A stretch of DNA of 64,000 bases, taken from assembly GCA_029962745.1 (NCBI GenBank), contig CM057158.1:13052776-13116775 (forward strand), in the 5' to 3' direction. Shown piece after piece: positions 49,218 through 62,300 of this stretch. The notes below the pieces were generated by a model. That model worked only from the letters and a program-made list of their open reading frames with translations. It was not told the DNA's origin and did not search any database. Within the stretch, counting starts at the first letter, position 1, and the number at the start of each line of letters is the position of its first letter. The DNA comes from Echinometra lucunter (taxonomy: Eukaryota > Echinodermata > Echinoidea > Camarodonta > Echinometridae). The position numbers were made by a program, and so were the translations under genes.

Positions 49218-49701
49218 ATGACTGTTTGTATGAAATTGATCCTCCCGAGGGCAGACCTTTACCGAAAGAGATTTCTTCTTTCTTTCTTTCTTTCTTTCGA
49301 GGAAACGGGGCATAGGTTTTACATGCGTAAGGATATTTCTTTCAAGAACATTAATAACCTACTCAACAGAGGAATGTGTCCTGTTTCAAATTCGTTTTTA
49401 GCTCGTCTAGACTTTCGACACATGATAGCCTCTGTACTCTGTCGCACACACAATGAGATCTTGATTCATGTAATCTTAAAACATGCCTGGAAAGAAATCA
49501 AGTCTGGCATCGAGGCAACCATTTTCAACTAAAAAAGGAAGGTCTCTGAAGGTTAGAGATACGGTGAAAATTTTTTCTTTCATAATCCGTTCTCTGATCT
49601 TACGTGACCTTAACATGGAAAAGATATTTTCACTGAGGGAGTGTATAGTAAGAAGGAGCTCCAGTATAGGCTGTTTGCTTGCTACAATCACCAGAAATAC
49701 A

Positions 49702-50047
49702 CACTAAGAATCAAAGGTTCAATTTTGCACCCTTCAAATGCAACACTGGGAGCTCCTTTATGGGTACAACTTTGCACCCGAAGAAACATTATGCACCTTA
49801 AAGGGTGCAACGAGCTACAGTTGCACCCTTAAGGGTGCAGAGTTGTACTCCTTAGGGAAGGTGCAAATTTGCACCCAGTTGAATGCAAAAAATTCCTGCA
49901 CGCTTAAAGGTGCATATTGCACTTCGGGTGCAAACAAGTACAAAAGGGTGCATCTTTGCACCTTTTTCATATAGGGTGCAAGATTGCACCCAAAAAGGTG
50001 ATGCCAGAGTTAAATTTAGGGTGCAAAATTGAGCCTTTTATTCTATG
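49702..50047. mobile_element. GGGTGCA-rich fold-back element, copy 2
   Basis: It starts CACTAAGAATCAAAGGTTCA and ends GCAAAATTGAGCCTTTTATTC, matching copy 1 at 31014-31381 end to end, with the terminal bases of the right end eroded. The interior again carries many TGCACCC/GGGTGCA words, including the palindrome TGCACCCTTAAGGGTGCA. It sits exactly between two direct copies of a 95-bp host segment. Confidence 0.8.
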
Positions 50048-51185
50048 AACGTAACATGGAAAAGATATTTTTACTGAGGGAGTGTATTGTCAGAAGGAGC
50101 TCCAGTAGGGATGTTTGCTTTCTACAGTCATTAGAAATACCAATTATCTAGACGTGGTCGGTTACAAGGGACGTCATGACTTTTACTTGCACTGATATTG
50201 GTGGTCATAGATATGAAAGTGACGAGAAGTAAGAATCCGTTCGGGTTTGAAAAGGAGACCGAAATCACAGCCACAAAGCCTGAGAAAAATTCGTGCTTTA
50301 AACATTGCAATTTTCTCTCGAAATGACTTATGGGATACAGGGACATTCCAGTAGATCGACATGAAAGGAAGATGACGAACTCAAAAACCCTGGGAAAATT
50401 ATCAAAAGACAAGTCGCATGGATTCATGCATGACATGCACAAATTCTTGATCAGGACTCGTGCAAAATGTGGCATAATCATAAGATTTTATAATCCTCAA
50501 CAGACGTGACGTGCTTATGGCACTGCGATCAAGGTGGGACCATACACATTTCAATAGCACAATATAATTTTCATTAATGTGCCCCTGTGGTTGGATGGTT
50601 GAGAAGGTTTCTGTTCTGTGAAGTATCATTAATGGGACCGCCTGGTTAATCAATAAGGCATAAAGCAACATTAAGATACCATTATGAAACAGATGCAGCC
50701 TGCTATGAGCTCCATTCAGGGAAATCAAGTCGTTATACTTTCTTCATACCACTCTACTGTATTACTTCCCCAGACTTTCATATTAATATACACCTATTCT
50801 CTGTTTTACTTTGACGTGTACATTAAGGTTATCGCTCTATTCTTTGTCACTCTTTGTCTTGTTCATATCTTCCTGAACCTCAAAGACCGTTTCTGCTATA
50901 AAGGAAGATTACATTGGTAATAAAGCATATACTGAATCAAAATTGATCTCTCTTTGGGGTAGACATTTATACCGAATTTATTTCATTCCTTTGAGGAAAT
51001 GGGGCATGATTTTACACGCGTAAGGATAATACTTTCAATATCATGAATAACCTCCATCTTACTCAAGAGAGGAATGTGTCATCGTAAGCTTCATTAATGA
51101 CACCCTATAGTTGAATTTTCAAAACGTTTTTGTTCTTTGAAGTATCATTAATTGAAACTGCCTGCAATCAATAAGGCTAATCAAC

Positions 51186-51188
<3 letters not shown>

Positions 51189-51239
<51 letters not shown>
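51189..51239. repeat. (TA)n microsatellite
   Basis: About 25 TA units inside partial duplication copy B, absent at the matching place in copies A and C. Confidence 0.95.
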
Positions 51240-51241
<2 letters not shown>

Positions 51242-52020
51242 TGATAATAATTATCATTACGCAGACACATCCTGCTTGCTATGAGCTCCATTCGGAAAGC
51301 TCAGCTCGTTATACCTTCTTTATTCTGCTCTACTGTATTACTTTCCTAGGCTTTCATATTCATAAACACAGGCAATTCACTAAAATTTCGCGAAATGACT
51401 TATGGGATACGGGAACATAGATCGATATCTAAGGTAGATGACGAACTCTAAAACCCGGGAAAACAGTCAAAAGGCAAGTCTCATGGGCTCTTTGAGTCAC
51501 GTATTCATGGATGACATGCACAAATTCTTGATCCAGGACTCGTGCATAATGTGGAATAATCATAAGATTTTATACTCCTGAACAGACGTGCTCATGGTAT
51601 TGCGATTAAGGTGGGACAATGCACATTGCAATATCACAATATAATTCATGAATGAGACCCTGTGGTTCATCAATGGTTGATAAGGTTTTTGTTCCGTGAA
51701 GTATCATTAATGGGACCGCATGGTTAATCAATAAGGCACACATGGCATAGTGCAACATTAAGATACCATCTATGAGCTCCATTCAGGGAAATCAAGTCGC
51801 TATACTTTCTTTATACCACTCTACTGTATTACTTCCCCAGGCTTTCATATTCATAAACACCCACTCTCTGTATAATTTTCCGCAAACATGCACATTAGGG
51901 TTATTGCTTTATTCATCGTCACTTGCATTAGTCTTGCTCATAATCGTCTTGAACCTTTACTGTTTTCATAGCTTGGCGTCTCTATTAAAAGGAAGATTAC
52001 ATTGGTTGAGGTCAATTGTA

Positions 52021-54088
52021 AAATGACTTAAAATGGTTATTTTGATCTCACAAATTTCTGTACTAAAGCAGAACCGAGTTGAGAAGCGAGTCGAGAACTG
52101 CAAAGTCAGAAAATATGGCTCAAGTAAAGTTTGACTCCCGTTTACCGGATTTCAAATTCCTTTCTTTTATTCCTCCACCATTTGTTGTAATTTTGATAAT
52201 GCCAGTAATAGGCCAGCTCTTTATGAACATCTATTTATTTCATTTTTCAACACTTTTATTTAAAATGTCTTTCCCAAGAAAGCCACTCAAAAAAAAGCTT
52301 CCCGGTCTATATTCATGCGAATAGCATTCTGTCACTCCAATGATTCTCCCATTATTAAAAACCCACGCAGTAAAAATAACTTGTTGTCGTATGCTATAGA
52401 GCAGATTGTAGCGCATTGATGTGCATCCTAAATTGGGCAACGCGGTCTACACTAACGGCATACCTGGTTTATATTCCTCGAAATTGCTATCACGTTTCTA
52501 TCCCGAGACGATTTGGAGTATCTAACAAGCTATGAAATCGACCAATCATGTTAATTCAGCCCTTCTCCCGTTTATCAGTCTGCCCTCATCACGTGACCCT
52601 ACATAGCTCCAAAGACGCCGCGCCGCAGAGACAGACTCGGTCGCCATTTCGTTGATAATCAAGTACACAGTATACAGGTCTATTCGGTTTATTCTTGCAG
52701 GGGCGGATCAGGGGAGGTATGGGCGAGGGTTGGGTGGATGAACGTGTTCCCCGGATAAGATATTTGATTTAAAAGACATCTGTAAACTTGATAAGTTTGT
52801 TGTTTGTCAAAGATTTGACAAGGCAGTAAAATTGTGATATCCATTTTCTGCTCCTTTTTTCTCCCCAGATCTTTGCTCCTCCGCCATTGTCCAAATATCA
52901 TTCAACAAATCTTTCTCCCCGAAAATGCAAGAGTTCCCATATTGACGGAGAGGGGTAAACCGTCTTTGCCTTGCTCTTTCTTTAATGAACCGTTACACTC
53001 AATAGTCAAAAGTGCATATGAATACTTAATGCATGAAAAAAAGTTATGTTTTATTCAGATGCTGGGAGTCATAAGAATGATAAACAAAACTTACAAACAA
53101 ACATGGCTGTTATTCTCACCGACTGGTTACGTAAATGCTTTCTTTGGTCGCCATGGCAACATCATTAAGTATTCAAGGATGCTGGAACCATCGATGAAAG
53201 ATTTTCAATCCGTGAAGATAGACGAGATTATTTATAACTCGATAACAGGATAAGGATCATATCGGAATCAGCATGACAGCTATAATCTGATGTCTGTAAT
53301 CATAGTGAGCTTTAATGAATATTCCTGATAAACCTTTCCTTTTGTTCTATCGGTTATTCACTGTAATCCTATCTCATCTTCACTCTTTAAGCATGAAGTA
53401 AATTGTTTTCGTATTCATGAAGAAAATAAAAGCTCCGTTTATCGATTTGAACTGAAATATAGTCGGACCAAGAAAACTGATAACATTCTAAGGTCAAAAT
53501 AACATGACATTCTTTCATTCGAATATGGTTGGAAACATGTCAACTTAATGTATCTATGATTACACAAATTATAAGTGCCATTATCATTTTAATGTAGACA
53601 TTTTAAAGCAATATCTTTCTTTTGAGAAATTATGATGAGAAATATGGCAGGAACTTGTATGATTTTCGTGAAAGCAAAAGCGGACGTTATAGAAACAGAT
53701 GTTAAAACATGACCGTACAGGCAAAACAACAGGAAATTATTAACGAATGTTACCCGATATGGTCAGACGGCATGTTAAAGCCATCTATCACGACTATGGC
53801 TGTCCTGAAATATTCACAATATATCTATAACACCCAGATGCTTTATGTATCCCATATCCTCGACGCCGGACAAATCCAGGCTCTGTGACGTCAGCATGTT
53901 GGGCGAAACGTCCAAGCAACAATGTTGTACATGGTATATCATGAGTGATGTGGTCGTCTACAGCTCGCCATATCATTTGCGACACATTATGAGATGAGAA
54001 TGACATATCCACATCGATTAAGTCAATAACATTGCTCCCGAATAGATTTCAACCGTAAATGAAAGCGATTTAAACAGTTTTGAGGGCT
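52021..54088. other. Intergenic, no gene assigned
   Basis: Frames at 52079-52324 and 52834-53253 (+) have no recognisable domain. A short CpG-rich patch around 52612-52650 is the only compositional outlier. No splice structure was recognised. Confidence 0.5.
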
Positions 54089-54090
54089 TA

Positions 54091-54545
54091 CACTCTTAGA
54101 AATATGTACCAGTCAGAACCTGTTTTGTCCCGTATTTTGAACCTCCATGCAGAACAAAAAGGGTTCTTTATTTTTTCAAGAACCTCAACAGGTTCCTTGT
54201 ACAACCAATAATGTTGTTGAATTCAGTTTTTACAGACGTTTATCAATCACATATGATTATTTACGTCTGGGACCGACCTTTAAAGTCACCATCTGAAAGA
54301 CGTGGCAAATGTAGATTCATATTTTGCCAAAGGACATTAGGGCCGCAGCAGGGATTCGAACACCGGACCTTGTGGTTCAAAGTCCGGAGACTTATCCACT
54401 GAGCTACAACACATCTACTGATGGTTCTAAAGACCCATTTAGAACCCATTAGAGAACATTTACAGGCTATTAATGGTTCTCTGAAGAACCTTTAAAGGTT
54501 CCAAAGAGAAAAGGTTCTAATCAGCACCATTTTTTTCTGAGAGTG
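54091..54545. mobile_element. TIR element with CACTCTTAGAAA ends and TA target duplication
   Basis: The left end CACTCTTAGAAATATGTACC and right end GGTGCTGATTAGAACC read inversely, closing in CTGAGAGTG, are inverted matches over about 30 bp. TA flanks both sides (54089-54090 and 54546-54547). The interior repeats GGTTCT/AGAACC words. A SINE on the - strand is nested inside. Confidence 0.75.
54270..54417 (-). mobile_element. tRNA-headed SINE nested in the TIR element
   Basis: Read on the - strand from 54417: GTTGTAGCTCAGTGGATAAG (A box), GGTCCGGTGTTCGAATCCC (B box), then TAATGTCCTTTGGCAAAAT, a body phrase shared with the SINEs at 42204 and 47535. Insertion into the TIR element explains why the latter's repeats stop and resume around it. 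Confidence 0.75.
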
Positions 54546-54547
54546 TA

Positions 54548-55600
54548 TAAATAAATTTATAATGCTGGTGAAATCAGCAATGAAATCTGTGGGAACGTTA
54601 ACCCCTGCAGAATGCCGGGTAGAGTTTGGCTGGGATTATTTCATGTAGTCATAATGTACTAATGTTTTTTTTTTTTTTTCAGGTGACTGGTACACCTTTG
54701 TAATTACAAAAGGTTTATATACAGGAATATGTTAGATCTGAAAAAGCACTTAAAAACTTTTAAAAACAGTTTGATAAATTAGAAATTTATGTATGTCAAG
54801 TTGAAGTATCGCATTACATTGAGAGTCAGCTATCTAATTGCCTATAATTTGATAGTCTGGAAGATACTCAAGTGGCTATTAAAATTTTTTAGAAGTTTTA
54901 AGAGGAAACATAATCTGGATTCTGTAAAAGGTGATGGTACAATTAGGAAAATACATCGAACAAGCCCCCTTCCCCCCCCCCAAAAAAAAAAATTGAATGT
55001 ACTATCTAAGGAAAGTCATTTTTATCTTTTTCGCAATGGACGTTTGGATATACATGCTCCCCCCCCCCCCCCACCACCGACGGTGGAGAGACCAGACAGT
55101 CTTTACGTGATGCGCCTCATCCCGTCCCTCCCAGGTCTCGATAGCATGCCAGCTAGAATACTACCACAGCCAGCCTTCACATTGTTCTCTATAACCCCTC
55201 CAAAGTGCACCCAATCCCCTCTTTTTGCCAAGGTTAGAACGTGGGAGGGAACCAATTAGCCAAAAGCTTCTCCTTTCAAAGGCGTGAATGCACGCACATT
55301 TTTATTGAAATGATCCACTAATGCAAAGTGACCTTTTGAGCCTAAATGAAATTGAAAATAATTATGTAATTCAATAAAGCAAGCCTTTGACAATACCAAT
55401 TTACAAATACCGGTACTGCAAGTTAGAAAATACTACTTTAGAAGCATAAAAGCCGTCAAGATAATCTACCTTCACGCCGTATATCCGGTAGTTAGGTACA
55501 AATTAAGCCGCCTCCAACAGGAAAATGTTGCTCACCTTTTTTAAAAGTGGATTGCTAGGTAAAATTTAATGATGAAAACGATGCCATCGATCAATTTTTC
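54548..55600. other. Intergenic, no gene seen
   Basis: AT-rich with C9 and C14 runs near 54970 and at 55059-55072. The 156-codon frame at 54789-55259 reads through both runs and is rejected. Confidence 0.6.
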
Positions 55601-58600
55601 AAAATCGGTGCCCAAAGTGCCCAAATTGGGCCCTTTTAGTTCCCCTATGAAATCCATATAGTTTCATGCAGAGAGGCTAAAAAAAAGTGATAAATATACA
55701 TGAATATTGTTTCTTCTGTATTTTCTAAATTTTGATTCACTAATTAGAACCTTTGAAATGCTCAAAGGGCCCCTGTTCTTGAAAACGGGCCTTTGGCCCC
55801 CTTTTCCTCTAAATTTTTATTACAGCGGCTATTCTTTTTTTTTTTTTTTAATATTTTTATTTGGCAATTTGAGTTGGTCCTGTTTATACATATGTTTGAT
55901 GGAATGGATGAAATGACTTCCCCTATGAAATCCATATAGTTTCATGCAGAGAGGCTAAAAAAAAGTGATAAATATACATGAATATTGTTTCTTCTGTATT
56001 TTCTAAATTTTGATTCACTAATTAGAACCTTTGAAATGCTCAAAGGGCCCCTTTTCTTGAAAACGGGCCTTTGGCCCCCTTTTCCTCTAATTTTTTATTA
56101 CAGCGGCTATTCTTTTTTTTTTTTTTTTTAATTTTTATTTGGCAATTTGAGTTGGTCCTGTCTATACGTTTGATGGAATGGATGAAATGACGACTGACAC
56201 CAATTTGAGTTAGGTGCCCATAATGTTCAAAACGGACCCATTTTTTAAACATGCTGTAAATTTAACGAGTCAGTATGGAGCAGCATACTTCTTCTTATTT
56301 TCTGCTGGAGGAAAAATGTTATTGGCTGCTTTTTATGAAACCACTTACGGGTGCCCATATATAGTGCCCAATTTTTCGCCTCTTTGCATCCACTGTAAAA
56401 TTCTTGTCATTTCACACAAAGAGGAGGGAATTAAGTGAGAAACATGAATATTGTTTGCTTCTTTTGTAAATTCCTGGTGGCAAATTAACAAAATAGAACT
56501 AGGAATATATATACAAGGACCTTCTTTCTTAAAACCTGACACTGGGCCCCCCTTTTCGTATGAATTTTCATTATGACAGCTAAATTCTTCGTATAATATC
56601 TTCTTCTTTTGGCAATTTGAGTCGTTAATGTATACGGACCTTGGATACGTGGTTGAAAAGTGGGCCCATCTGCAAAGGTTGCTGGAAAGGTGATAGTATT
56701 GAGCAAGTATTTGTGTTCAAATGATATCATGCTACTGGCTACTTTGGAGTCTATGCATTCACCTTAAAGGACTTGTAGGATGAAAAATTCTTAAGTTTAA
56801 TTCTTTCTCATATAAAACTGTGTCACATCAATCATACGAGGCACCTATTCAAATCAAATCTGATTTTAAACATGCACATAGCCCATATCATTGAGCTAAG
56901 TAGGACAGAATAATGTCATATGAGCCTAGCCTTTTTGGAACCCTTTTAACATACAGAGAGGTTGAAAAAGATGAGACATCTTGTTAAATGAACCCTTTTA
57001 ACATACAGAGAGGCTGAAAAAGATGAGACATCTTGTTAAATGAATAATTAGATCTTTTGAAATGCTCAAAAGGCCCAATTCTTTTGCAAATAGGCCTTTG
57101 ACCCATTTTCCATTAAATTTTCTTTATAAGCCAATAATTTTAGTGAAATATCTTTCTTTGCTAATGTGCGTTGTGTCTAGAATGTGGCCGCTGATATCAA
57201 TATGAATTAGGTTCCTATAACGTTAAAAATGGACCCATTTCTTAAACATGCCAAATATCTAATGGTGCTGAGCAAGAATTGTAGCAACACACTTCTCGGA
57301 TCTAGCTGAAGAAAAATATGTCATTTACCGCTTTTATGCAACTACCTGAAGGTACCCTAAGTGCCCAATTTGGCCCTTTTTTGTTTCCAATGTAAAATTT
57401 TGTCATTTCATACAGAGGGGCTGAAAAGAGAGAAACATAAATCGTTTGCTTCTTCTGTAATATCTCAGTGGCCAATTGACAAAAAAAAAAACAACAAAAA
57501 AACAAAAAAACAGAACCCTATGAATATCCAAAGGGGACCCTCTTTCGTATAAACGTGCCTTTGGCCCCTTTCTCCGTATAAAGGTCAGGGTGCCTAAATT
57601 TTTTGAAGTACCTTCTTCTCTTTTATTTTGTCAATTTGAGTTGGTCGTATCTTGAAATGTATACGGACCTTGCATAGATGACGGTTGATATCAATATACA
57701 TGTATATTAGGTGCCCACGTAGTGGAAAATGGACCAACTTGCAAGAGTAGCAGGAGAGGTAATGATATTCGGCAAGCGTTATTGTTGAAATGATCTATTG
57801 GCTGGGTTCTGGTTCTTGCTAAATGTCACTGAATGCTTTTATGAAACCGCTTGTAGGTGCCCGAAGTGTCCATATTTAGCGATATGTGAGGATCTCTTTT
57901 CACTTTTTTTCCCCATTCACTTTACAGTGAAATGACAGTGAAATTCTCCATCAAGATATTTCGTACACCATTGGCATGTATATAAATAATTCGAAGCCTA
58001 ATCAGGTATTAAACGGACTGCCAATTTTTCATTCTGATTTTTTTTAATGAACATACGTTGCAAATATTTGCTGACTTATTTTCCAAACAAAGAAAGGCAT
58101 ATTTCTTCTTTTTCACTGATAAAAATAGAATGTTCGGAAGAAATGCTTCTTCAGTTTTGCAAATTTAATCACAATACCTAGCATGTCTCATGTATTCATA
58201 TTTAATTGTATTATGTAGGATGAGCCATATTGGTAAATAATTTGTCATGGATTGTTATTCATATTTTTAAAAAATGCATTCAGATTCAATTTATCTACTC
58301 TCTATAGCATGGAATGGAAAGAGAGAAACGACGTAACTTTCCCATCAATACCTTGAATCATGTCGGGTCACTACAGTTTGAATATCTATTGTTCTGATAA
58401 TCAAAAGCCCTTCAAGATGGAGCACTCTCATCTCCACACCGGTCACTGACATGGGCTGATCTGGATATGATCTTCTCTATCTTCTTCATGACATCTGGAG
58501 TAAAGGAAGTTGTAAAAGCAAAAACAGGTAGCGGTTTCACAATTTAATGATGAACAGTACGTCATTAGTCCAATAAATCATTTTCTTATGACAATTTAAT

Positions 58601-58723
58601 CCATATCGTAGGATGAGGAAAGTCTTTCTTTATTTGCTTAACATTTTGCTTAAGCCTTATGACAACATCATAGTCAATCCCATCAGAAAACAATAATATT
58701 GTTCTTCAGGTAAAATGTTTTTT

Positions 58724-58755
<32 letters not shown>

Positions 58756-59300
58756 TTTTTTTAAGGAGGGATAGCATTACTTCCTTATTTCTGTAACGAT
58801 TGCTATGATAGAGGACATGATATTTTATCAGCTGTACGTACCGAATAGCTTGTACATTTACAGATTTACTTACTTTTATTTTGGTTTGTGCCATACTGCT
58901 TTCCTTTGGGGGGGGGGGGGGGGTGTGGGTGAATTTTAACCTATCAAATGTGGCCAAATGTGAATATGCAAAGGGGACCCTCTTTCGTATAAACGTACCT
59001 TCGGCCCCTTGCCTCCGTATAAAGTTCCCATGGTGCCTAATTTTTTTTGTAATACCCTTTTTTCTTTTGTTTTGTCAATTTGAGTTGGTCGTATCTTGAA
59101 ATGTATACGGACCTTGCATAGATGACGGCTGATATCAATATGAATTAGGTGCCCGCGTGTTGGAAAGTGGACCAACTTGCAAAAGTAGCTGAAGAGGTAA
59201 TGATTTTCGGCAAGCGTTATTGTTGAAACGAGCTACTGGCTGGGTTCTGGTTCTTGCATAGATGACGGTTGATATCAATATAATATATTAGGTACCCACG
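55600..59300. repeat. Array of diverged repeats, about 500-bp period
   Basis: A composite unit recurs with the phrases GTGCCCAAAGTGCCCAAATT, then TTTCATGCAGAGAGGCTAAA, ATACATGAATATTGTTTCTT, CCTTTGAAATGCTCAAAGGG and TTAGGTGCCCATAATGTTCA. 'GTGCCC...AGTGCCC' blocks start near 55607, 56351, 57350 and 57856; 'TTAGGTGCCC' blocks lie near 56208, 57207, 57708 and 59146. Inside, 55641-55917 is duplicated again at 55919-56190 with about 95% identity, a much younger event. Unit copies differ greatly, so the array is old. No frame is conserved across units. Confidence 0.8.
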
Positions 59301-62300
59301 TGGTGGAAAGTTTGAAAGATGGAAAGATATAGTTGGTGTAGATATAGTTGAGTATATTATTACTGAGTATATAGACTAGTCAGTTATGATGGATTTGAGC
59401 TGTTCATGATATTGATGTAAATACCAGATTGTATGCCAGGCATGCAAACATAAGGTCGCGGAGTTAAAGGCCAATGTTTCACCATTCAAGGGACAAGAAC
59501 AACACCAAATGCACGAAATGATATATACAACAGTGTCACATACGAGAGGTGGATTCAGGTTTTGTAGAAGGAAAGTATAATAATTTCCCAAATATTTCTG
59601 ACCAATAAACAAAAACAAAATATAAAATGTGAAAATTTTAGGGGCCGTTTGGCTTGGAAATTAGAAAAGAGATACATTTGTTTTGTCTTGTGTACTACCA
59701 AACTGGTTTTAATGAGCGGACACTTATCAGTATTGTCTCCTAAAGCCTTCAGTTTAATTTACTGGACATTTCACCCGCGTACAACCTCCAGGTGCTCGGT
59801 CAGCAATGAGCCCCATTTCATTTTAGAAATGTAATCTCTTACTATTACATTCTTTAACACACATCCTAACGTTTTACTACATGCTGTCTATAATATTCAA
59901 CAGTAGTTGTAAGTTAGCAGGGCCTCTTATTGGGTTCAATAATTTACCCAGTGTTATAGCTCTTGGCATGATATTATGTATGCATAGAGTAAGGATGGAT
60001 TATTACTTGATTTTGTGTGCATTGTTTTTTCATTTCTCTCGTTTGAACAATGATGGCACAATGATAAATAGAATTCCAATTTCATACGGAAATCAAAAGC
60101 GGATATAAGGACTTGAGTAGATTCAAATGGAGGAAAGTCAAAGGGGAGAATCAAACAAAATCTCAGCGTACTGTGAATACTTTCCGATCTGTATATACCT
60201 GCAATGCAAACGAAAAACATCAGACTAACGTATATACCTGTTTCCCCGTTTGGTGTTCTCTATTTGAAAATGGCGACAATGGAGTCTTCAAGTCATTTCA
60301 AAATAATACATAATCTTCTTGGGCCTTTCGATTTGATCTAACACCTCTTCAGTATGTGACAAGAACGAAAGGGAAAACGCTGAGATAGCTGAGAAAAATG
60401 TCCCTATATCCTCAGTAAATTTGAGTAAACCACAAATTTAATTTATCATGTTTCTTTTCTTTGCAATGTTTCAACTGGATTTAGTGAAATACGAGTATAC
60501 TTGAATTCATTACCAATTATAGTCGTCTACGAGGCGAACAGTGAGGGAGAGACTAGAGACATTATGGTTGAAACAGGACCGCTAACCCTCTGCAAATAGG
60601 GCAAAACCGTGCAATATTGCCAACCGGCGAAAACTATCTTAGAAGGGAACACTGCTCCTTAAGTAGATTGTGTTTGGGTTAAGGCGATACCTCATGTAAG
60701 CTACACGACCTTTCGATGAAAGGTGATGAAATCTATCACTGACAATGAAACGGTTCCAAGAAGTTTCTATATTTGGTTGACATTTCTTTTATTCCTGCTG
60801 ATCGGTGTTCTGGTGGCTTCTTTGATGACTCGTTTTCTTCACTTGCTCCTTGATGGAAAGTTGACGTCAGTCGTGCAGTATGGGAGAAAAACTTACTGGT
60901 TATTTAGTTTAGGATGTGGTTCAATGCATTATGTATAAACGGCTATATTAGTTAAATAAAGAACAACATTTCTCTTGCTTGCAGGAAAATCATAAATATG
61001 CATATAATCCCATGACTATCCAGCTACACTGTACATCAGTGGTTTTTTTTTTTCCAGACTTCTCTATTCGAAATGGGGAGGGGGGGGGGGGCAATTATAT
61101 GACTTTGATGGAGACATGCAGACATGAGTTTTGTCTTGATTATCTGCCTGTCTAGAGGGAAGCTATAAATAAAACATAATGTGAGCTCTGAGCTTCTCCA
61201 ACACAAGGTTCGTTGATGGATGAATCGTTATTACCCGTCAAGGCATGTCAAATCAAAATGCTCTCACAGTACACTCAAGTCGAGCGCATCTTCAATTTAC
61301 TATAGGACGACGGATCGAGGCAAGGGGCTTATTCACAAAATATTTGTTGTACGCATTTGGCAATGAATACATAATAGTGGACTCAAACATACATTCTATA
61401 CTCGTGAATGGAAAAGCAATACTTTAAAAGGAATACGAACTGTCTAAGGATTATATTCTTTTCTGCTGGCATTTCATGTTAAAATGACCACATACACATT
61501 TTACCATGTTTACTCATCAGTCAAACAAATGCCTTCCGGAGTCGATTTCATACGGGTGCATGCCTGCAATGGGCAGCGGAATCGTAGAAAGGACGAGAAG
61601 TCTAGAACGAAGGCTCTCGTGAAGTGACGACGTGAAGTAATTTAGAAGTGATCTTAATAATATGCTTTGCAATAATGATTGATAAATCGACTTCTGGGTT
61701 TAGTCAAAACTTCAGTTATATATAAAGGAAACAAGATTAAAAAGTGAAGTACAACTTATAAAATACAAAATGTAAATGTTTCCTTTATTTTTCAAGCAGT
61801 TCGAAATTCGCAGGACACGTTGAATGTCCAGCTTTCCTAAGCAGAAAGAAACAAAAGCAATCCGATCCAAGTCACGTCATCCTTCCATATACTTTACTGT
61901 CATAACATCATCGAAGCTCTAATATAGATTGATGTGCGTCTAAAACAAATCTATCACTCTGATCTAATAACTTTAAACCAACGCAGGACGTGATATTTTG
62001 GCGTCAGTCTTTGCAAGGACAAGCAAGCAAGCATGCGGAGAGCTCTAATTTACTGTTACTCCTCGGTGATTTAAGCGTCATTTGAATGTAATGGCACCGT
62101 TAGCATTCATTGATATGGGCATTTATGTCTGTTGGTATATAATACTGATTCTTGTGAATGTGAAGGGAAGGGGTCGGGCTTGCAATGGCAATGGTGGAAT
62201 AGACTGTCAAGGGACGGCGCTACAGAGGAGGCGACCGCCCCCAATGATTTTTCAATAAACTTAAAAAGGAACCTGATGGTATTGATTCCGGCGAAGATTA

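Larger units (their letters stand above)
49218..52020. repeat. Local multi-copy segmental duplication
   Basis: Copy A (about 50319-50917) and copy C (about 51391-52010) align along their length, from CGAAATGACTTATGGGATAC to GGAAGATTACATTGGT. A partial copy B (about 51085-51375) covers the middle. An upstream module (GAGGAAACGGGGCATAGG near 49300; GAGGAAATGGGGCATGA near 50993) also recurs. A further 95-bp module occurs at 49612-49700 and 50050-50138. The short open frames here change between copies, so none looks conserved as protein. Confidence 0.8.

Noticed and set aside
52079..52324. 81-codon + frame with one hydrophobic stretch
   Set aside because: No signal, domain or splice context; AT-rich DNA often yields Phe/Leu/Ile-rich frames like this.
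54789..55259. 156-codon + frame
   Set aside because: Reads through two poly-C runs, giving Pro blocks, and has no domain.
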